Part shown: positions 6,806 to 15,259 of the stretch, piece by piece
Layout: the number at the start of each line of letters is the position of its first letter
Numbering within the stretch: the first letter of the stretch is position 1
Assembly: GCA_050697555.1 (NCBI GenBank)
Contig: JBOHAD010000045.1
Location: forward strand, 1-19,833
From: DASQWP01 sp050697555
GTDB taxonomy: Bacteria; Actinomycetota; Thermoleophilia; Gaiellales; Gaiellaceae
Direction: 5' to 3'
Length of the DNA stretch: 19,833 bases
Notes under the pieces: model-generated
The model's database searches: none
What the model was told of the DNA's origin: nothing
The model's input: the letters and a program-made list of their open reading frames with translations, nothing else
Program-made: the position numbers and the translations under genes

Positions 6806-7714
6806 CTAGGCAGCATTACCGGACGGGGCACTGGGCAGCTCGGCGAGCATCGAGAGGAAGACGGCGACGGTCCCGGCCGGAGGCCCGCCGTCCCGGCGGC
6901 GGATGGCGACGATCTGCCGGCGCACCGGCTCCGCATCGGCGATCTCGACCTGCCGCAAGGTGCCTGCCGCCAGCTCCTCCGCCACGGCCGTCTGGGGGAG
7001 CAGCGCGACGCCGAAGTTCTGCTGCACCATCTTCTTGGCCGCGTCGATGTTGTCGAGCTCCATGACGCCGAGGGGAACGACGCCCGCGCCGCGGAAGAGC
7101 GCATGAGTCAGCTCCGTGTAGCTCGAGGTGCGGTCGAACAGGATGAGCTGCTCCTCGCCGAGCTCCGCGAGCTCGATCCGTCCGCGCGCGGCGAGATCGT
7201 TCCCGGGCTCGACGACGAGCACGAGCTCGTCCTCGTAGAGCGGTGTGCTCTCGATGTCCGCATGCCGCAGCGACCGCACGAGGCCGAGGTCGACCCGCTC
7301 GCGGAGGACGAGCTCGAGGACCTCCTCGGAGTGGCCGGTCCGCACGCTCACCTGCACACGGGGGTGTCCGAGCGCGAAGCGCTTGAGGAGCGAAGGGAGA
7401 ACGTACGTGCTCACCGCCGGCGCCGCCCCGAGAGCCAGCCTCCCGGCCCCGCCCCGCTCGAACGCGTTCACCAGCCGGCGGCCGTCCGCGAGCGTCTCGA
7501 GCGCGCGCACCGCGTAGGGGAGGAACGCCTCGCCCGCTTCTGTGAGGCGCATGCCCCGCGACGTGCGTAGGAAGAGCGCCGCCCCCAGGTCCTGCTCGAG
7601 CCGCTGGAGGCGCGCCGTGAGGGCGGGCTGCGTGACGAACAGCGTGTCGGCGGCGCGGCTCACGCTCCCGCTTCGCGCCACCTCGATGAACGCAGTCAGC
7701 TGCGCGAGGAGCAT
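6806..7714 (-). CDS. LysR-family transcriptional regulator
   Basis: About 302 aa. The N-terminal winged helix is canonical: LLAQLTAFIEVARSGSVSRA, then ADTLFVTQPALTARLQRLEQ and LGAALFLRTSRGMRLTEAG. The effector-binding domain, with two Rossmann-like lobes, follows from about residue 90 (RLALGAAPAVSTYVLPSLL). ATG 7714 is preferred over ATG 7726 because LysR proteins normally begin one or two residues before this L-x-Q-L motif. A TATGCT box also lies 7 nt upstream of ATG 7714. The gene is divergent from the small Cys/His protein, aceB and aceA, which is the classic arrangement for a LysR regulator and its target. Control of the glyoxylate shunt is therefore a reasonable inference; the effector is unknown. 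Confidence 0.9.
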   Translation of the reverse strand: MLLAQLTAFIEVARSGSVSRAADTLFVTQPALTARLQRLEQDLGAALFLRTSRGMRLTEAGEAFLPYAVRALETLADGRRLVNAFERGGAGRLALGAAPAVSTYVLPSLLKRFALGHPRVQVSVRTGHSEEVLELVLRERVDLGLVRSLRHADIESTPLYEDELVLVVEPGNDLAARGRIELAELGEEQLILFDRTSSYTELTHALFRGAGVVPLGVMELDNIDAAKKMVQQNFGVALLPQTAVAEELAAGTLRQVEIADAEPVRRQIVAIRRRDGGPPAGTVAVFLSMLAELPSAPSGNAA

Positions 7715-7737
7715 GGCATAAAGCATATCTATGCCAT
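7713..7737. promoter_or_regulatory. Candidate LysR operator (dyad with T-N11-A)
   Basis: Perfect inverted repeat ATGGCATA (7713-7720) / TATGCCAT (7730-7737) with a 9-nt AT-rich spacer. It contains the LysR-type T-N11-A pattern (T7719 to A7731). It covers the start codon and -10-like box of the LysR gene, so binding would autorepress. Another palindrome, GTATATAC (7758-7765), lies 20 bp towards the aceB side. Confidence 0.55.
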
Positions 7738-7808
7738 CAATCGAAAGAAACGATTGCGTATATACCGCCTCGGCGTTTTACCATCGTGTGATCGGCTACT
7801 TAGGCGTC

Positions 7809-7958
7809 ATGCGCACAGCGACGATCGACAGACCGACCAAGCCCCTGCTGGGAGAGGCGGTCGAGCGCCGGGAGGCGTCGGTCCTCGTCCTCAGCACCGC
7901 CGAGCTCGCGGATTGCACCTGCCCGGACTGGTGCGAGCGCGACCACGACCGGGACTAG
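7809..7958 (+). CDS. Small Cys/His protein (CPxWC-x3-H motif)
   Basis: A 49-aa ORF from ATG 7809, ending 4 bp before the aceB start and so probably the first gene of the glyoxylate operon. The C-terminus reads ADCTCPDWCERDHDRD. The Cys/Trp/Cys/His cluster (C-x-CPDWC-x3-H) resembles the CPxWC...H motif of small actinobacterial proteins annotated as DUF6907-like, and it could bind a metal ion. The N-terminal 30 residues have no recognisable fold. An in-frame ATG at 7731 would add 26 residues, but it lies inside the LysR operator and gives sequence with poor codon bias, so the shorter form is preferred. Function is unknown. Confidence 0.6.
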   Translation: MRTATIDRPTKPLLGEAVERREASVLVLSTAELADCTCPDWCERDHDRD

Positions 7959-7962
7959 CCTC

Positions 7963-9510
<1,548 letters not shown>

Positions 9511-9523
9511 GAAGGAGAGGGAC

Positions 9524-10801
9524 ATGGATCGCTGGGACGGCATCGAGCGTCCGTATTCGGAGGAGGACGTCGAGCGGCTGCGCGGCTCGGTGCAGGTCGA
9601 GCACACGCTCGCCCGGCTCGGCGCCGAGCGGCTCTGGCGCCTTCTGCACGAGGAGCCGTACGTCCCCGCCCTCGGAGCCATGACTGGTGCCCAGGCCGTG
9701 CAGATGGTCAAGGCCGGCCTGAAGGCGATCTATCTCTCGGGGTGGCAGGTGGCGGCCGACGCGAACGTCGCCGGCCAGACGTATCCCGACCAGAGTCTCT
9801 ACCCGGCGAACAGCGCCCCCGCGCTCGTGCGCCGGCTGAACCAGGCGCTGCTCCGCGCGGACCAGATCGAGTGGGCCGAAGGCGGGAACGGAAACCGCCG
9901 CTGGCTCGCGCCCATCGTCGCCGACGCGGAGGCGGGCTTCGGCGGCGCCCTCAACGCCTTCGAGCTCATGAAGGCGATGATCGAGGCGGGAGTCGCGGGA
10001 GTGCACTTCGAGGATCAGCTCGCCTCGGAGAAGAAGTGCGGCCACCTCGGCGGAAAGGTCCTGGTCCCGACGCGCCAGTTCATCCGCACGCTGGCGGCGG
10101 CGAGGCTCGCGGCCGACGTCTGCGGCGTGCCCACGCTGCTCGTCGCGCGCACGGACGCGGACAGCGCGACGCTCCTCACGACCGACGTCGACGAGCGCGA
10201 CCGGGCCTTCCTCACGGGCGAGCGCACACCGGAGGGCTTCTTCCGCGTCCAGGGCGGGCTCGAGGCCGCCGTGGCGCGCGGCCTGGCCTACGCCCCGTAC
10301 GCGGACCTCATCTGGTGCGAGACCTCGACGCCCGATCTCGGTGAGGCGCGCGAGTTCGCCGCGGCGATCCACGAGCGCTTCCCGGGGAAGCTCCTCGCCT
10401 ACAACTGCTCGCCGTCGTTCAACTGGAGGCGCCACCTCGCCGACGACGAGATCGCCACGTTCCAGCAGAAGCTCGGCGAGCTGGGCTATCGCTTCCAGTT
10501 CATCACGCTCGCCGGCTTCCACGCGCTCAACGAGTCGATGTTCGAGCTCGCTCAGGGCTACGCGGCCGAGGGCATGGCGGCCTACGTTCGCCTCCAGGAG
10601 CGCGAGTTCGGTCTCGAAGACTCGGGCTACACGGCCACGCGCCACCAGCGCGAGGTGGGGGCCGGCTACTTCGACCTCGTGGCGCAGGCCGTGTCCGGCG
10701 GCGAGAGCTCGACGCTCGCGCTCCGGGGCTCGACCGAGGAGGCGCAGTTCGCCAAGGAGGAGGAGCTCGCGGAGGCGCTCGGAAACCTGAGCGAGCCGTA
10801 G
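9524..10801 (+). CDS. aceA: Isocitrate lyase
   Basis: Splits isocitrate to glyoxylate and succinate, the first step of the glyoxylate bypass, allowing growth on acetate, fatty acids or other C2 sources. It is 425 aa, the size of the short bacterial form. Key features are the catalytic Cys172 in KKCGHLGGK (170-178), the Mg-binding region VADAEAGFGG and HFEDQLASEKK. LVARTDAD and the block YNCSPSFNW, which closes on the active site, are also present. A good ribosome binding site (GGAAGGAGAGG) precedes the ATG by 5-6 nt. It is in an operon with aceB. The stop codon lies in the loop of a hairpin shared with the converging lipoprotein gene. Confidence 0.97.
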   Translation: MDRWDGIERPYSEEDVERLRGSVQVEHTLARLGAERLWRLLHEEPYVPALGAMTGAQAVQMVKAGLKAIYLSGWQVAADANVAGQTYPDQSLYPANSAPALVRRLNQALLRADQIEWAEGGNGNRRWLAPIVADAEAGFGGALNAFELMKAMIEAGVAGVHFEDQLASEKKCGHLGGKVLVPTRQFIRTLAAARLAADVCGVPTLLVARTDADSATLLTTDVDERDRAFLTGERTPEGFFRVQGGLEAAVARGLAYAPYADLIWCETSTPDLGEAREFAAAIHERFPGKLLAYNCSPSFNWRRHLADDEIATFQQKLGELGYRFQFITLAGFHALNESMFELAQGYAAEGMAAYVRLQEREFGLEDSGYTATRHQREVGAGYFDLVAQAVSGGESSTLALRGSTEEAQFAKEEELAEALGNLSEP

Positions 10802-10810
10802 GCTTCGCTC
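10789..10810. terminator. Hairpin spanning the aceA stop codon
   Basis: GAGCGAGCC (10789-10797) pairs with GGCTTCGCTC (10801-10810) with one bulged base and a 3-nt loop. It covers the aceA stop and abuts the stop of the convergent lipoprotein gene (10811-10813). It has no U-tract, so it may instead protect 3' ends or act with Rho. Confidence 0.4.
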
Positions 10811-11557
10811 TCAGGCGGCGACGTCGTCGCAGGACGACTCGCCCGGGAGGAGCGGCCTGAACGCGACCGCGTAGAGCGCGCCGGCGCTTCGCCAGCGTGT
10901 GAGCTCGCTCGCCCGGCGGGCATCCGCGAGGACGCGCTCCAGCTCCGCGCCGCGGACGATCGCGCACCCCGGCGAGAGGGCGCCGGCCGGCCATGTGAAC
11001 GTGGTCGGGTCCGGATCGAACTCGTGATCCGGCACCACGACGTCCTTAACCGGCGTTGCGAAGGCGGCCAGCGCGTCCGGCTCGTAGCGCCGCTCGCCGG
11101 TGACCGGCAACGCGCTGAGGGCCGACTCGAGGCGCAAGGCCGCGCCGGAGCCGTCCGGGAGGCCGACGGTGCGCGGCTCCCCGTCGGCGAACGCCGTCAC
11201 GACCGTGACGCCGCCGTCGGGGACGGTCTCGTCCGGCTCGGGGTCGAGGACGCTCGCGGCGCGAACGTCGGCGAGCACGTCCTCGACACGCTCTGGCGAG
11301 ATGCGCGAGCAGCTGAAGGTCGGCAGCGCGGGCCCCGGGTAGACGGCGGGCACGGGGTCGGGCCTGAACACCCGCCCGTCCGAGTAGAGGGCGAGCGCCA
11401 GCGAGGTGTGCGCCGGCCCGGGAGGCAGAGGGCCGCCCGCGAGCCGCCCGACCTTGAGCACGAGCCCCTCCGGGGCGCTCGGAGGCTCGCCGCGCGCGTC
11501 GCCCTCGACGCCGCAGCCCGCGGCGAGCGCTGTGCCGAGGATGAGCAAAAGCATCAT
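10811..11557 (-). CDS. Hypothetical lipoprotein
   Basis: About 248 aa from ATG 11557 (GTG 11563 and ATG 11554 are alternatives). The N-terminus MMLLLILGTALAAGCG is a lipoprotein signal peptide with the lipobox Cys at residue 15, so the mature protein should be anchored on the outer face of the membrane. The mature sequence (LVLKVGRLAGGPLPPGP, ALALYSDGRVFRPDPVP, and paired ELERVLADARRAS-like helices) matches no family I can name. It resembles small secreted proteins that report a value as a function of text-like parameters. Three mature-domain Cys residues (SCSRISPE, PGCAIVRG, ESSCDDVAA) could form a disulfide. A TAGACG box ends 5 nt before ATG 11557. It is divergent from cysS and converges tightly on aceA. 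Confidence 0.7.
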   Translation of the reverse strand: MMLLLILGTALAAGCGVEGDARGEPPSAPEGLVLKVGRLAGGPLPPGPAHTSLALALYSDGRVFRPDPVPAVYPGPALPTFSCSRISPERVEDVLADVRAASVLDPEPDETVPDGGVTVVTAFADGEPRTVGLPDGSGAALRLESALSALPVTGERRYEPDALAAFATPVKDVVVPDHEFDPDPTTFTWPAGALSPGCAIVRGAELERVLADARRASELTRWRSAGALYAVAFRPLLPGESSCDDVAA

Positions 11558-11608
11558 GTGCACGTCTACTTGGACTGCGAAAGCGGTCGTACGGTTCCCA
11601 CGCGTCGC

Positions 11609-11614
11609 TAGACT
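11609..11614 (+). promoter_or_regulatory. -10-like box for the cysS operon
   Basis: TAGACT lies 17 nt before the cysS ATG, predicting a leader of about ten nucleotides. No matching -35 hexamer is seen at 17 bp spacing and no clear Shine-Dalgarno is present. Confidence 0.3.
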
Positions 11615-11631
11615 CGCGCGCCGCAGGCTTC

Positions 11632-12918
11632 ATGCAGCTCTACGACTCGTTCACGCGCGCGAAGCAGGAGCTTCCGCCCCCGCCGGGGCCGATCCGCATA
11701 TACGTGTGCGGCCCGACCGTCTACCAGCGCATCCACATCGGGAACGCCCGGCCGTTCGTCCTCTCCATGTGGCTCAAGCGCTGGCTCGAGCCCCGGGGCT
11801 ACGACGTGACGCTCGTCGAGAACGTCACCGACATCAACGACAAGATCTACGAGGCGGCCGCCGCGCAGGGGATCCGCAGCGCCGAGCTGGCCGAGAACGC
11901 TACCCGCTGGTACTTCGAGGACACGGAGGACCTCGGTCTCGGCCGCCCCGACGTCGAGCCGCTCGCCACCGAGACGGTGCCCGAGATCATCGCGCTGATC
12001 GAGGAGCTCGTCTCGCGAGGGCTCGCTTACGAGTCGGGCGGCGACGTCTACTTCCGCGTCGCCGCGTTCCCGGAGTACGGCTCGCTCTCCGGCGCCAAGC
12101 TCGAGGACATGGTCGCCCAGGAGCCCAGCGACCTGAAGGACGACCAGCGCGACTTCGCGCTCTGGAAGGCGACGAAGCCGAGCGAGGACACCTCGTGGGG
12201 CTCGCCGTGGGGTCCGGGCCGGCCCGGCTGGCACATCGAGTGCTCGGCGATGGCGGAGAAGCACCTCGGGCCCGTGTTCGAGATCCACGGCGGCGGGCTC
12301 GACCTCCGCTTCCCGCACCACGAGAACGAATTGGCCCAGTCGCGCGGCGCCGGCCGTGAGTTCGCGCGCCTCTGGATGCACAACGGGATGCTCGAGCTCG
12401 ACGAGGAGAAGATGTCCAAGTCGCTCGGGAACATCGTCTCCCTGCGCGAGGTCCTGGACGAGCACGGGCGCGAGGCGATCCTGCTCTTCTTCCTCGGCGG
12501 CCACTACCGGAGCCCGATCGCGTACTCGGACGACGCCATGCGGCAGGCGCGCGCGCAGGCGGAGGACTTCCGCACCGCGTTCCGCGTCGTCGAGCGAGCT
12601 GAGGACGTGCCTTCCTGGGACGACTTCGCAGCCGCGCTCGACGACGACTTCTCGACCCCCCTCGCGCTTTCGATCCTGCACGCGTGGCGGTCGGCCGGCG
12701 AGCGCGCGCTCCTCCAGCGCGGCCTCCTCATCTTCGGCCTCGGCATCGAGGAGGCGGGCGAAGCTCCTCCGGAGATCCGACGCCTCGCCGAGGAGCGGCA
12801 GTCCGCCCGCACGGACCGCGACTTCGCGCGTGCGGACGAGCTCCGAGCCGAGATCGAGCAACGGGGCTGGGAGGTCCAGGACGTCCCCGAAGGTTTCCGG
12901 CTCGTCCCCAGAGCGTGA
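11632..12918 (+). CDS. cysS: Cysteinyl-tRNA synthetase
   Basis: Charges tRNA-Cys in the cytoplasm. The protein is 428 aa, slightly shorter than the 461-aa E. coli enzyme. The active-site zinc ligands are all visible: C26 in YVCGPTVY, C204 in WHIECSAM, and the His pair and Glu in FPHHENE (228-233). The HIGH motif is HIGN (35-38) and the KMSKS loop is KMSKSLGN (260-267). The C-terminal helical DALR-like region is present but short. The stop codon overlaps the GTG start of rlmB (GTGA), so cysS heads a compact cysS-rlmB-MFS-NYN cluster. Confidence 0.97.
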   Translation: MQLYDSFTRAKQELPPPPGPIRIYVCGPTVYQRIHIGNARPFVLSMWLKRWLEPRGYDVTLVENVTDINDKIYEAAAAQGIRSAELAENATRWYFEDTEDLGLGRPDVEPLATETVPEIIALIEELVSRGLAYESGGDVYFRVAAFPEYGSLSGAKLEDMVAQEPSDLKDDQRDFALWKATKPSEDTSWGSPWGPGRPGWHIECSAMAEKHLGPVFEIHGGGLDLRFPHHENELAQSRGAGREFARLWMHNGMLELDEEKMSKSLGNIVSLREVLDEHGREAILLFFLGGHYRSPIAYSDDAMRQARAQAEDFRTAFRVVERAEDVPSWDDFAAALDDDFSTPLALSILHAWRSAGERALLQRGLLIFGLGIEEAGEAPPEIRRLAEERQSARTDRDFARADELRAEIEQRGWEVQDVPEGFRLVPRA

Positions 12919-13628
12919 CGCGCGAGCTCGTCTACGGCCGGCGGCCGGTGCGCGAGGTGCTCCGCGCCGGGAAGCGCCAGATCCTGGAGCTGCTCGTCAC
13001 CGAGCGAGCCCTCAAGGCAGAGCCGTGGCTGCGAGAGACGCCGGGCATCCGTCTCCAGATCGTCCGCGAGCGCGCCCTCAACGAGGCTGCCAGCACCATG
13101 GAGCACCAGGGAGTCGTCGCCTTCTGCGAGCCGTACCGGTACGCGGACGCCTTCGAGCTCCCCGTCGGCGAGCGCCCGCTCATCGCCTGCCTCGACCAGG
13201 TGACCGATCCCCACAACCTCGGTGCCGTGTGCCGGAGTGCCGAGGGCGCGGGCGCGACCGGGGTCGTGGTCGTCGAGCACAACGCGGCCCGAGTCACGGC
13301 CGCCGTCTGCAAGGCGTCGGCCGGGGCGGTGGAGCACGTTCGCGTCGCAGTCGTGGTCAACCTGGCCCGCTACCTGGAGGAAATCAAGCGCCCCGATTTC
13401 TGGGTCTGGGCGGCCGCCGGCGACGCGAAGACGCCGGTCTGGTCGGCCGACTTCACCACCGGGACGGCGCTCGTCCTCGGCGCGGAGGGACGGGGGCTCC
13501 GGCCGGGCGTGCGCCGCGTCTGCGACGACGCCTTCGCCGTCCCGCTCGCCGGCAACGTGGAGTCCCTGAACGTCAGCGTCACGGCCGGCATCGCGCTCTT
13601 CGAGGCCGCCAGGCAACGCCGGACATGA
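12915..13628 (+). CDS. rlmB: 23S rRNA (guanosine-2'-O-)-methyltransferase RlmB-type (SpoU/TrmH)
   Basis: SPOUT-fold 2'-O-methyltransferase, expected to methylate a conserved guanosine of 23S rRNA. It is 237 aa from a GTG that overlaps the cysS stop. The N-terminal RNA-binding domain (ELVYGRRPVREVLRAGKR, EHQGVVAFCEPY) is followed by three knot motifs: motif 1 DPHNLGAVCRSAEG with N101 and R107, motif 2 LVLGAEGRGLRPGVR, and motif 3 NVESLNVSVTAGIALFEA. All are intact. TrmH-family enzymes can have other targets (for example TsnR-like resistance methylation), but the position directly after cysS is the usual one for RlmB. Confidence 0.92.
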   Translation: MTRELVYGRRPVREVLRAGKRQILELLVTERALKAEPWLRETPGIRLQIVRERALNEAASTMEHQGVVAFCEPYRYADAFELPVGERPLIACLDQVTDPHNLGAVCRSAEGAGATGVVVVEHNAARVTAAVCKASAGAVEHVRVAVVVNLARYLEEIKRPDFWVWAAAGDAKTPVWSADFTTGTALVLGAEGRGLRPGVRRVCDDAFAVPLAGNVESLNVSVTAGIALFEAARQRRT

Positions 13629-14782
13629 GTCGTAGCGGCCCGCTCGCCGCGTTCGCCGCGTTCGGCGTCTTCTGGGGGGCCTGGGGTGTGCTCCTGCCCG
13701 ACGTGAAGGAGCAGGTCGGGGCCTCGGTCGCCCAGCTCGGTGCAGCCTTGCTCGCGATCGGGCTTGCCGCTCTACCTGCCATGGTCCTCACCGGGCGTCT
13801 CGTCGACCGCGTCGGGCCGAGGGCGCTCCCGCCCGCACTGGTTCTCTTCGGCGTCGCCGTCGTGCTGCCCGGGCTCACGGGCTCCGTCTGGCAGCTGGCC
13901 CTCGCCCTCGCGCTCGTGGGAGCGACGTCGGGAGCGCTCGACGTCGTCATCAACGTCGCCGCCGCCACCGTCGAGGCCTCGGGCGGAGGGCGGATCATGC
14001 AGATCGCGCACGCGCTCTTCTCCGCCGGCTTCCTCGTGGCTGCGATCGGGGTCGGGGTGGCGCGGGACGCCGGCGCCGAGCCGCTGCCCGTTCTCGGCGT
14101 GGCCGCGGTCGTCATCGTCGCCGTCGGCGCGCTCAACCGTGGTCATCCGGAGCTGCCCTCCCGCGCAGCCGAGCGACGGCGGCTCGTCTTCTCGCGTCGG
14201 CTCCTCCTGCTGGGCGGGCTCTGCGCCGTCGCCTTCGTCGTCGAGAGCGGAATCGAGAACTGGAGCGCCCTCTTCCTCGAGACCGAGCTCGACGCTTCCC
14301 CGACCGTAGGCGGTCTCGGCCCGGGTCTGTTCGCGGCCGCGATGGTCGCGGGTCGCTCGCTCGGGCAGGTGCTCGAGGCGCGCGTCGGAGACCGGACTCT
14401 TCTGATGGGAGGCGCGTTCACGGCGGCCGGCGGGCTCGCGCTCGCTGCGCTGTCGCCCGGGATTCCTGCAGCCCTCGCGGGGTTCGTCCTCGGCGGCGCG
14501 GGAATCTCCGTAGCCGCGCCGACCTTCTTCGGCGCGGCCGGCCGCGGCACGCACGAGGGCGAGCGGGGAAGCGCAGTCGCCTCCGTGACGACGCTCGCCT
14601 ACCTCGGCTTCCTCACCGGCCCGCCCCTCATGGGCGCTGTCTCGGGCGCTCTCGACCTCCGGGCCGGAATGGCGATGCTCGCCGGGATCGGCGTGGTGCT
14701 CGCGCTCGCCACGGCATCCTTAGCAGGCGATGCTCTACCTGTTCGACGGCTACAACATCCTCCACGCCGGGGAGTTCCGTGA
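13625..14782 (+). CDS. Major facilitator superfamily transporter
   Basis: A 385-aa polytopic membrane protein beginning MSRSGPLAAFAAFGVFWGAW, with about twelve hydrophobic segments in two halves. The first half has the typical loop 2-3 signature LTGRLVDRVGPRALPPA. The second half contains VVESGIENWSALFLETELDAS, FAAAMVAGRSLGQVL and GGAGISVAAPTFFG. Such short 12-TM MFS proteins resemble fucose/hexose or drug-type permeases of the YbjJ kind; the substrate cannot be told. The ATG overlaps the rlmB stop (ATGA) and the 3' end overlaps the next gene by 53 nt, so it is translationally embedded in the cluster. It is the only member not usually found in the cysS-rlmB-yacP-sigH neighbourhood. Confidence 0.85.
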   Translation: MSRSGPLAAFAAFGVFWGAWGVLLPDVKEQVGASVAQLGAALLAIGLAALPAMVLTGRLVDRVGPRALPPALVLFGVAVVLPGLTGSVWQLALALALVGATSGALDVVINVAAATVEASGGGRIMQIAHALFSAGFLVAAIGVGVARDAGAEPLPVLGVAAVVIVAVGALNRGHPELPSRAAERRRLVFSRRLLLLGGLCAVAFVVESGIENWSALFLETELDASPTVGGLGPGLFAAAMVAGRSLGQVLEARVGDRTLLMGGAFTAAGGLALAALSPGIPAALAGFVLGGAGISVAAPTFFGAAGRGTHEGERGSAVASVTTLAYLGFLTGPPLMGAVSGALDLRAGMAMLAGIGVVLALATASLAGDALPVRRLQHPPRRGVP

Positions 14783-15155
14783 CCGGCGGGAGCTCGTCGA
14801 CCGCCTCGCCGACTTCGTCGCCCTGAAAGGAGCACGCGGCGTCGTCGTCTTCGACGGCGTGGGGGAGGAAGCCGTGGTCGGGCCGCTCGAGGTGCGCTTC
14901 GCCCAGCCGGCCGACGCGCTCCTCGAGCGGCTGGCCGCCGAGCACCGCTCGCGCGAGGAGGTGTGGGTGATCTCGTCCGACCGCGCGATCCGGGGAACGA
15001 CCGGGCAGGAAACTCGCCGCCGCTCGTCGAAGACCTTCCTCCGCGAGCTCGGCGCCGGCCGCGAGAAGCCGCCGGCCGGACGCTCCCGGATCGAAGACTC
15101 GCTCGACCCCGAGACCCGCGACCGGCTCGAGCGTTTTCGCCGCAGGCGACATTGA
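14730..15155 (+). CDS. NYN-domain ribonuclease-like protein (YacP/Rae1 type)
   Basis: A 141-aa NYN (PIN-like) domain protein. The start MLYLFDGYNILHA is the canonical YacP N-terminus with the first acidic residue D6. D42 in VVVFDGVGEE and D84 in VWVISSDRAIRG are the further acidic positions of the metal site. ADALLERLA is the helix between them, and a basic tail (RLERFRRRRH) may bind RNA. In Bacillus the YacP homologue Rae1 is a ribosome-associated mRNA endonuclease encoded between rlmB and sigH, and this gene sits in the equivalent place. The ATG lies inside the 3' end of the MFS gene. Confidence 0.88.
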   Translation: MLYLFDGYNILHAGEFRDRRELVDRLADFVALKGARGVVVFDGVGEEAVVGPLEVRFAQPADALLERLAAEHRSREEVWVISSDRAIRGTTGQETRRRSSKTFLRELGAGREKPPAGRSRIEDSLDPETRDRLERFRRRRH

Positions 15156-15180
15156 AGTTTCCCGGGCGCCCTGCTACGAT
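15152..15180 (+). promoter_or_regulatory. Promoter of the sigma factor gene
   Basis: TTGAAG (15152-15157), a 17-bp spacer and TACGAT (15175-15180) form the best sigma70-type promoter in the window. The -35 box overlaps the last codon of the NYN gene, so the sigma factor can be expressed apart from the cysS cluster. The expected start near 15187 leaves a leader of about 70 nt. Confidence 0.65.
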
Positions 15181-15259
15181 CGAAACCTCAAGTTGAGGGT
15201 TAGGGTTAGCGGGAGAGGCTAGGAGGCTCTCCTTCACACCACAAGTCCAGGAGGAAGCC

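Noticed and set aside
15196..15210. Telomere-like GGGTTA repeat before sigH
   Set aside because: Only two copies and in an internal leader; coincidence or part of the leader structure.
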